Source of the DNA: Labia minor
Taxonomy: Eukaryota; Arthropoda; Insecta; Dermaptera; Spongiphoridae
DNA: 64,000 nucleotides
NCBI GenBank assembly: GCA_963082975.1
Contig: OY720346.1
Location: forward strand, 76,686,767 to 76,750,766
Direction: 5' to 3'
The notes under the pieces were generated by a model that saw nothing but the letters and a program-made list of their open reading frames with translations, did no database searches and was not told where the DNA came from. Shown piece by piece: positions 57,116-64,000 of the stretch. The translations under genes and the position numbers were made by a program. The first letter of the stretch is position 1; each line of letters starts with the position of its first letter.

Positions 57116-57933
57116 AAAAGGGGGGGTTCATTTTTATAAATTATATTTATTTAACCATCAAATATCAATATTACATTTTATATATATATATATATATATC
57201 AATTTTTAGATTTTTTTTATATATAAGTTTATAAATCTATAAAAATAACTTTTGTTAGGCTCAATTAGAGATTAATAAATAATAATAATAATAATAATAT
57301 TAATTTATAGTAATTAACATGTGTATAATTAGGATTTAACTTGATTTTCATTAAATATTAATTCTATTTTATTTTTTTTACAGATTTTTCATCCAAGGCA
57401 AAAAACATCTAATCACAATTCTTCATTACCATTAAAAAATTTAATATTTTTAAAATTATTTTTATATAAACAAAAAAATATATCATTTCTTATTTACTCA
57501 TTAATTTTTTTATATTAAATTTATATTATAATACTTTTTTAACAAAACTATTCGAAATCAAATTCATGTTAGGGTAAGTACTTATCGGACCCACCCCCTT
57601 ATATATAATTTTTTATTAAATATACAATTTTATAAAAATTAATATTTGTTAATTCATTATTATCATGATCATTTCATTGATTTTATTTTAATGTAATTAA
57701 CCGCAATGTATATAAATTGAATTAATATATATATATATATATATAGATTCAAATAAAATCTATTTATTTATTGACCTTTAAAATCCTTCCTTTTCATAAA
57801 ATTTTAAAAAAATAATGTTTTTTTTAATTTATTTAATTTGATTATAATAAAAGAAACAATAGATATGTATTTTGAAACCTTAATGAAAATTCTATTTAAA
57901 ATAAATATTAACATAACTAGAGAAGTTGGTTAC
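57116..57933. other. AT-rich spacer
   Basis: It contains TA microsatellites (57178-57200, 57725-57745). An acceptor-like TTTTTTTTACAG at 57382 precedes a low-complexity frame that I do not call. Confidence 0.5.
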
Positions 57934-58085
57934 ATTCTTAGGTACAATATGAAGGAGGACCTGAAGGAATTGGGAGAAGATAGCAATTAAATGGATAGTA
58001 TACACTGTACAGTATAGAAACATTTGGAGGATTGTCTTTGCTGAAGCCAAAACTGTCAAGTTCAGTAACGCCACAGACATAGAAA
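57934..58085 (+). mobile_element. LINE 3' tail fragment, third, decayed copy
   Basis: NMKEDLKELGED is readable on the plus strand. The tail AGTAACGCCACAGACATAGA parallels the GTAGAGCCACAGAGATAGA tails at 33585 and 34625. Confidence 0.55.
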
Positions 58086-58812
58086 AGATTATTTAAACTA
58101 TTATTAATATTTCATTAATTCTTCAATAATTTATTAAATTGAGAAAAGCATCCATAGTATATAAGAGAATAAAGAAAAAGATTTAAATATTGGAATTGTT
58201 ATTGTACCCCAGTTCTCTATTATCAGAACGACAGTGCTACTTAGTTTTTTTAGTTTGCTAAATGCATGGTTATTTATTTAATTATCAAAAATTTAATTCC
58301 CTTTCTTTTTTTCAATATCAAAAATTAAGAGGAATAAATAGAACTAAAAAGATTTTATAATTTTATTTTGTTATTCTTAATATATATAGATAAATATATT
58401 TTTGCTTTTTTTTCCTAAAAATTATTATTATTACCACCATTCACCAAAAATGAAAATTTGCTTTTTTTATATTTTTAGTTCTTTTTTTTTTTGTTTAATG
58501 GGAGAAGGTCTTTAGAAAAATTATAGTATATTTAAAAAAAGTAATTTTGGCATGATACAATAATTTAAAATAATATGAGGGATGTAACGACTCAAAATCA
58601 ACAATTCTCAAGGGACACCGGAAATAAGAGGCGAGAGTGCAAGTGTTGATATGGAGGAATGGCAAAAACTTAGCAAGATAAAGAATTTACAAATGATAAT
58701 AAAAAAATTGACTTACATGCATATTTATAATATATTATTATATTTAAATACACCTTAGTAGTAATATTTTAAAATATTAAAAAAAATATTGATTACAAGA
58801 AATATCTTGTTT

Positions 58813-59045
58813 AGCGAAAACGTACCAGTAGTTGGCAATTGTACCAGTAATTGAACATTTGATAGATTTTTTACCAAATTAAGCTTTTTAATTTCAAATT
58901 AAGCACGATATATCGATAAATAACAAGAAGAGTCTTCCGGATTGCTTAATAATGAAAAAGAGAAATTAAAAAGCTTATTTTGATAAAAAATCTATCAAAT
59001 AGTCAATTACTGGTACAGTGGTCAACTACTTGTACGTTTACCCTA
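58813..59045. mobile_element. Foldback MITE
   Basis: AACGTACCAGTAGTTGGCAA and GTACCAGTAATTGAACATTT are mirrored at the right by CAATTACTGGTACAGTGGTC and AACTACTTGTACGTTTACCC. The arms extend inward past GATAGATTTTTTA and AAGCTTTTTAATTTC, leaving little unpaired centre. Confidence 0.85.
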
Positions 59046-59644
59046 TTTATTTTTTATTCATTAATTTAAAAAATACAATATTTTATTCAAATATCATTAT
59101 AAAACATCAATACTATTTACTACTACTACTACTACTACTACTATAAATCTATTTATCTTTGTAATCTAACTATTTACATCGGTTCCCTTTGAAATTTTTT
59201 CTCATTTAATAGACCCATTTTTTGATGCAGTTAAGTATATTAATAAAGTTTAACATAATTTAGAACTATGAAAATTTAATAGAGTATAATTTTAGCAATC
59301 TTAAAACAAAATAAACATATTTTATTATATTAGTAGTAGTAATAGTTGAGCTAATATTATTTAATAAAACTTGTAATACAATATTTTATAAATTAATAAT
59401 CTCATAAATGATTAATAGGCTGAAAAAATTAATGTTATGATTGAGACTGATGTTTTGTGACATCAGGTTCAAATTTTGATTAACAAATAAATTTCATAAC
59501 ATATGATAATATAGTTAATAAATATTATCAACTATTTTACTTATTATATAAAAATTATTGGAATATATTAATTTACAAAAAAAAAAAAAAAAAAAATTGA
59601 TAATCAAAAAAATAATTAAGTTAAATGACATTTTATTTAGATTG
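59046..59644. other. AT-rich spacer with a TAC microsatellite
   Basis: A TAC tandem run lies at about 59118-59142 and a poly-A run at 59578-59597. No gene is seen. Confidence 0.5.
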
Positions 59645-59653
59645 AAAATTTAA

Positions 59654-61051
59654 GGGTGCCATTTTTCAGCACATTTGAATATGGTATTTGAACATTAAAT
59701 TTAAGCTCTCTAACACTAAAAAAATATCATGAACATTTTTTAAAATAATTCACTTGAATATAATATTTTGAACACTAAAAAAAGTGGTTGCACATTAAAA
59801 TAAGCTTAGAAACATTAAAAAAAATCTTTGAGCACTAAAACAATTTTAGGAACAATACAATTCTATTTAGGAACAATAAAATAAAATTAAAACACTAAAA
59901 CTTTGTTACAGCAAAGACCAAACATATACTTTTCATACATACAAATTCTTTTGAAATGGACGGAAGAAAGAAATCCTAGTTGTCCCAATTATACATGTTT
60001 TGCATTAAAACCAGCTATAAAATTAAAACTATGGACAGATGCATTTCACTGAGCATTATCAAATAAAACTGTAATAAAAAAAATCTAATAAATATTTTGT
60101 ATGTTACTCACAATCACATTTTCAAAAAGTAACTTCTGAATTAATCTCGCAATATAATTCATTAAATGAAAAGTGGGAGTCATTTGAGGAATATGAAAAA
60201 TTCAATTTTAGAATCTGGGTTATTACGAATCCCGTAATGGAAAATACAAGTACTTGTACCTGTCCTTCATTTGGCAAAGATTATATCTGCAAACATATTT
60301 TAGGCATGAAAATTCGATTGAAAATAGTAACTGTTCCACAAGAAGCAAAAATTGTTCCCATTGGTTAGAAACGAAAACGTGGTGACCGGCTAAATCAACA
60401 AAAGCACTAATAATTGATTAAAATTAATTTTTTATGTTCCTATATGCACGACACCCTTAAAGGGTATAAGTGTGTGATTATAAAAATGTTCCTATATCTA
60501 TAATAGTCTGTCATATATATATATATATTATATTATATATTATATTTATTATAATAAAATTTGTTAAAAAATATATCAGTATTATTTTTATTTTTATATA
60601 CTTCCATATAAATGAATAAGAACATACAATAACACACACCTTTCTCAACCTCTCCTAAGTGAATAAAATTAAACAAAACATAAGGTGGATCCTACACATT
60701 TTCGATTTTAAAATATTTCCATGTTCATCTATATTGTCCTTCCTCTTAGATATAAATTAATGAACTCTTATTTTAACAACCAGCAAATTTATATAATGTT
60801 TAAAAAATTATTTTAATAGTTAATGGCAATGTTTTAATGTGCGAATGAATATTTTTATTGTTAACATAATTTAATGTGCAAAGAATCTAATTTAATGTTT
60901 ATTTTGACCTAATATGATGTGCAGCTGGTTAGTGTGCAAGTAATCAAATTTAATGTTCAAATCAGATTTTTTAAATGTTTATTTCTCAATGTGCAAATCT
61001 CCTATTTTAGTGTGGAAATAACCTATTTAAGTGTGCCATTATATTTAACCC
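59654..61051 (+). mobile_element. MULE (Mutator-like) DNA transposon, 1398 bp
   Basis: The perfect 9-bp target duplication AAAATTTAA flanks it (59645-59653 and 61052-61060), the Mutator signature. The terminal regions start GGGTGCCATTTTTCAGCACA and (inverted) GGGTTAAATATAATGGCACA. Both are built of irregular repeats of an ACATTAAA or ACACTAAA motif over 200-280 bp. The centre carries the end of a MULE transposase. Confidence 0.85.
60110..60411 (+). pseudogene. MULE transposase C-terminus with SWIM zinc finger
   Basis: The frame reads SELISQYNSLNEKWESFEEY, then a SWIM finger with CxC...CxH spacing (CTCPSFGKDYICKH at about 60259-60300), then VPQEAKIVPIG, a stop and KRKRGDR. The VPIG.KRKRG segment is typical of the ends of Phantom-type MULE transposases. 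The in-frame stop and the missing N-terminal DDE domain make it inactive. Confidence 0.8.
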
Positions 61052-61183
61052 AAAATTTAACATTAAAAACAAAAAATTGCAGAACGGGAATTCTTTAAAA
61101 AATACCTTAAAACATGGGCGATTATATAAATATAAATATAATTTTAATGAATACTACTAATATAATTTATTCATTGACATCCG

Positions 61184-61337
61184 CAGGGTCCGTTCTAGCA
61201 TTTACGGCGCCTCGGCCAAATGAATAAATTGGCGCCCCTATATTCTTAAAATTTATTACTTCATAAACAAAATGCCGCCCTTCAGATTTTCCTCCCCGGA
61301 CAAATGCTCGTTTTGCTGCCTTCTAGATCGGGCCCTG
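61184..61337. mobile_element. Short hAT-like MITE
   Basis: CAGGGTCCGTTCTAGCATTT is mirrored by CTTCTAGATCGGGCCCTG. It is 154 bp long with GC-rich ends (GGCGCCTCGGCC). The target duplication is not clear. Confidence 0.7.
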
Positions 61338-62568
61338 ACATTTTAAATCCTTGGTATTTTCAATAAATCTATTTATTTATGTCATTATGAAATTATTTTA
61401 ATATTTTGATGAATGGAGATAATAATAAATGGTTGAAAGACAAAAGAAAAATTTGTAGATTGAAATAACTAAATTATTATTAATAATTGTTTATCTGTGA
61501 AATTTAAGAGTATATATTTTAAGTAGGGATTTATTGTTAGCAAGGATGAGAAGAACTATCAGATTTGAAAATATATCAAAATGAGATAAAATTAAAATAT
61601 GTCAAAATATAAAAAAATAGTAAAATATATATTATATACTATAGTCAATTTATATAATGAAATAAATTATTAATTTAATTTAAAAATGTAGATATATTTC
61701 TTATATATAGATTGAATTTTAGAATTTGAGATGGTAATTAATCTCAATAGTAATTTATAATTTTAGAAGATATATAAGATAAATGTTAATATATATTTTG
61801 TTAAATCAATAAGAAATGAAAATAAAGCCATGAATGGAAAATAATTAATTAATTAATTATTTAATTAATTTAATTTGAAATTATAGATCTATTATAAGAA
61901 AAATAAACGAAATTATTAATATAAAAAAAGTTTATAATATATGTTACTGCTACTTATCACATTTTATTTGTTACTATAAAATGTATATTAAAATCTCAGT
62001 TTATTATTATTATTATTAGAAATATATATATAAAAGAATAAAAAGTTTTAATTTATTTTCAAACTAAATAATTTTGATTTTAATGAATGGAGATAGTCAC
62101 ATTTAAAAATATTTTGTATTTGAAAAGAAAGAAATATTAATTTAAGTCAATAAATAAATTTAATTAATTAATTGTAGAATATAATAAAAAAACTCACCAA
62201 GCAAGAAGTATCAATGGGATTTATCATTCAAATGAAATCATAAATAATGTAATGATATGTGATTGAAATCAAGTGAATCTAAACACATTAGAATACAAAA
62301 ATAAACAGACATATTTATAATCACTTTCACAAACACACTTAAACTAAATATATTTAAATAAACTATGAATATGGTAATATATTTTATCAATAATTAAATT
62401 AGATATTTAAACCATATATGAAAAGCTAGCTAAATGTTGTTAGCTTGACAGGGAAAACAAGATGGCAGTTTGTCAGTTAAAATTATGCCCACTAGGATTA
62501 AATAAAAAATACAAAAATTAAATAAATATCAAAATATTTTATATTATATTACCATATCTTCCATATTT

Positions 62569-62606
<38 letters not shown>

Positions 62607-62822
62607 TTATAAAAAAAATATAAATTTATATTTTAATTTTTTTTTATTAAAATATATTATAAATAAAAATGAATATATTGTATGCATAAATATACATATA
62701 TAAATATATTATTAGGATATTATTGTTTTTCAGATATATATATATATATATATAAGACTTCATACTCTTCTAATAATAAATATTTAATTATAATTTTGAT
62801 TATAAATTTTTTAAATTAATTT
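61338..62822. other. AT-rich spacer
   Basis: It contains TA microsatellites (62572-62600, 62735-62752). No gene is seen. Confidence 0.5.
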
Positions 62823-63014
62823 TTAAAAATCATGATACTTGGTTTTCCCACTAGATGTCAGGTGCATGTATTTTGTTAGATTTCTTAATTGAATATACTT
62901 GGCGAAATAAAATTCGACATTGAAAGCAAGGATGTCCGGGTGCTTATCAGGGGAATAGTAGAAATGAAGAGTGTCTTTTCGCGAAATCAATATTCTCTCA
63001 AAATGCGTTACCAA
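62823..63014 (-). other. Unrecognised open segment
   Basis: A 63-codon minus-strand frame (starting MVTHFERILISRKDTLHFYY) has more normal composition than its surroundings and lacks low-complexity runs. No splice partners or homologues are recognised. It may be an exon or an old repeat. Confidence 0.2.
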
Positions 63015-63272
63015 ATTGGCGGCATATTATTTCTAAGATAAACTCCTATATAATTATATTCGCCCTATCTGAATGGAGAAAATATTCTCTCCAAAGCGAG
63101 AAATTGAGATTTTATTAAAAAGAAAAATCATTTTATTAATTAAATTTGATTTAATTATTTATACTTAAAATGAAAAAAACAAAAACAAAGAATAGTTAGT
63201 CACTTAGGTTTTAATCAAATCAAGTCAGTCATATTATAACATACATTTAGTAATTTTTTTTACCTATATTTA

Positions 63273-63450
63273 GGGTGACCAAACGTCCCGTTTTTAAGTG
63301 CTCTGTTCCCGCGTCCCGAAAAAATGTCTTCGGGGCAGCTTATTGTCCCGTTTTTGACATTTCGTACTTTTTTCAAAATTATTTCAATTTGGTTCTAAAA
63401 AAAAGGCAAGCCGTTTGTCCCGGTTTGGTGTTTTCGAAATATGGTCACCC
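63273..63450. mobile_element. MITE with GGGTGACCA ends
   Basis: GGGTGACCAAACGTCCCG is mirrored by ATATGGTCACCC, and internal TTGTCCCGTTTTTGACA and TTTGTCCCGGTTTGG blocks recur. The open frame 63275-63496 is part of it. Confidence 0.75.
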
Positions 63451-63496
63451 AACATATATTAGACTAAATAAATTAGATGAGAATGTTTTTCTCTAA

Positions 63497-64000
63497 ATTT
63501 GATTTGATAATTATGAATTAAATCAAGTTGAATAAATTAAAAACAAAAATAGACAAATTACAATATAATAAATAAATTTGTGATTTTTCTTAATTTAATT
63601 ACTAAAAATATCAAAAAATCATACTTAATGCAGTTAATTTTTTATAAAGTGTCGATTTAAATAAAAAAAGAGACCTACTCAAAAATTTCTTGAAATGTTA
63701 GATTTTGGTAATATTTCTGAAATGATGAAATCTTCTCCTCCTGATTGGGTATTTTATCTTATGAAGGAAAAGATAAATTGATTAATTAATATATTTTAAA
63801 GAATTAGATTAGGAAGAAGGAAACAAAATAAAATCAAAAGGTTTGGAATTACATAGGAAGTTTTTAATTAATTAAAATTTCACAAAAAAAGCTTAAAGGT
63901 AAAAAAAAAAGAACAAAACATTTATTAACATAATTATTTTTTTTTTATCAATGTAATGATTTTAATTACTAAAACAATTTTATTAAGAATAAAAATAAAT
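63497..64000. other. AT-rich spacer
   Basis: Nothing recognisable to the end of the window. Confidence 0.5.

Noticed and set aside
48-63990. CRISPR arrays, bacterial operons or viral genes
   Set aside because: No regular spacer-repeat array, Shine-Dalgarno-led ORF series or viral gene was seen. Genes are intron-split eukaryotic genes.

Overview
The window is AT-rich animal DNA with a strongly transposon-laden background. Genes are split by many short introns with GT/AG borders. The lamin resembles insect Dm0-type lamin, and the transposon mix (hAT, mariner, Tigger, MULE and Helitron-like elements, plus LINE tails) suggests an arthropod or related invertebrate; no species is claimed.

Layout. 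(1) 3079-8011, + strand: the last eight exons of a B-type lamin, from coil 1B to a CILM CaaX box; its 5' exons lie left of the window. (2) 11462-11953, - strand: a complete two-exon 6-pyruvoyl-tetrahydropterin synthase whose stop codon lies in the target duplication of a hAT MITE. (3) 13468-19241, + strand: a complete nine-exon PIGO (GPI ethanolamine-phosphate transferase 3). (4) 21017-22813, - strand: a five-exon secreted proline-rich protein of unknown function, with four copies of a DP-box repeat, several dibasic sites and a histidine tail. (5) 24871-49553, + strand: an EFCAB14-like single-pass membrane coiled-coil protein. It has two alternative 5' ends (exons at 24871/26700, or the GC-rich exon at 31684), each encoding its own cytoplasmic tail and membrane segment, and both in phase with the shared 3' exons at 47169-49553. 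(6) 49554-64000 has no confident gene, only transposon relics, a GC-rich island and two possible orphan exons.

Transposons fill the introns and spacers. Most notable are two near-identical copies of a 2.4 kb Helitron-like element in inverted orientation (39397-42691 and 43306-45774), with an intact target sequence around the first; a second Helitron-like family whose copies nearly all carry a CACGTGACGTGG box; a 1.4 kb MULE with perfect 9-bp target duplications; and several hAT MITEs with readable 8-bp duplications. The genes do not form an operon or pathway: nuclear lamina, pterin synthesis, GPI-anchor assembly, a secreted protein and a membrane protein are simply neighbours.

Exon borders were set by hand from splice signals and reading phase. 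All homology statements come from recognition of family motifs, not from a search.
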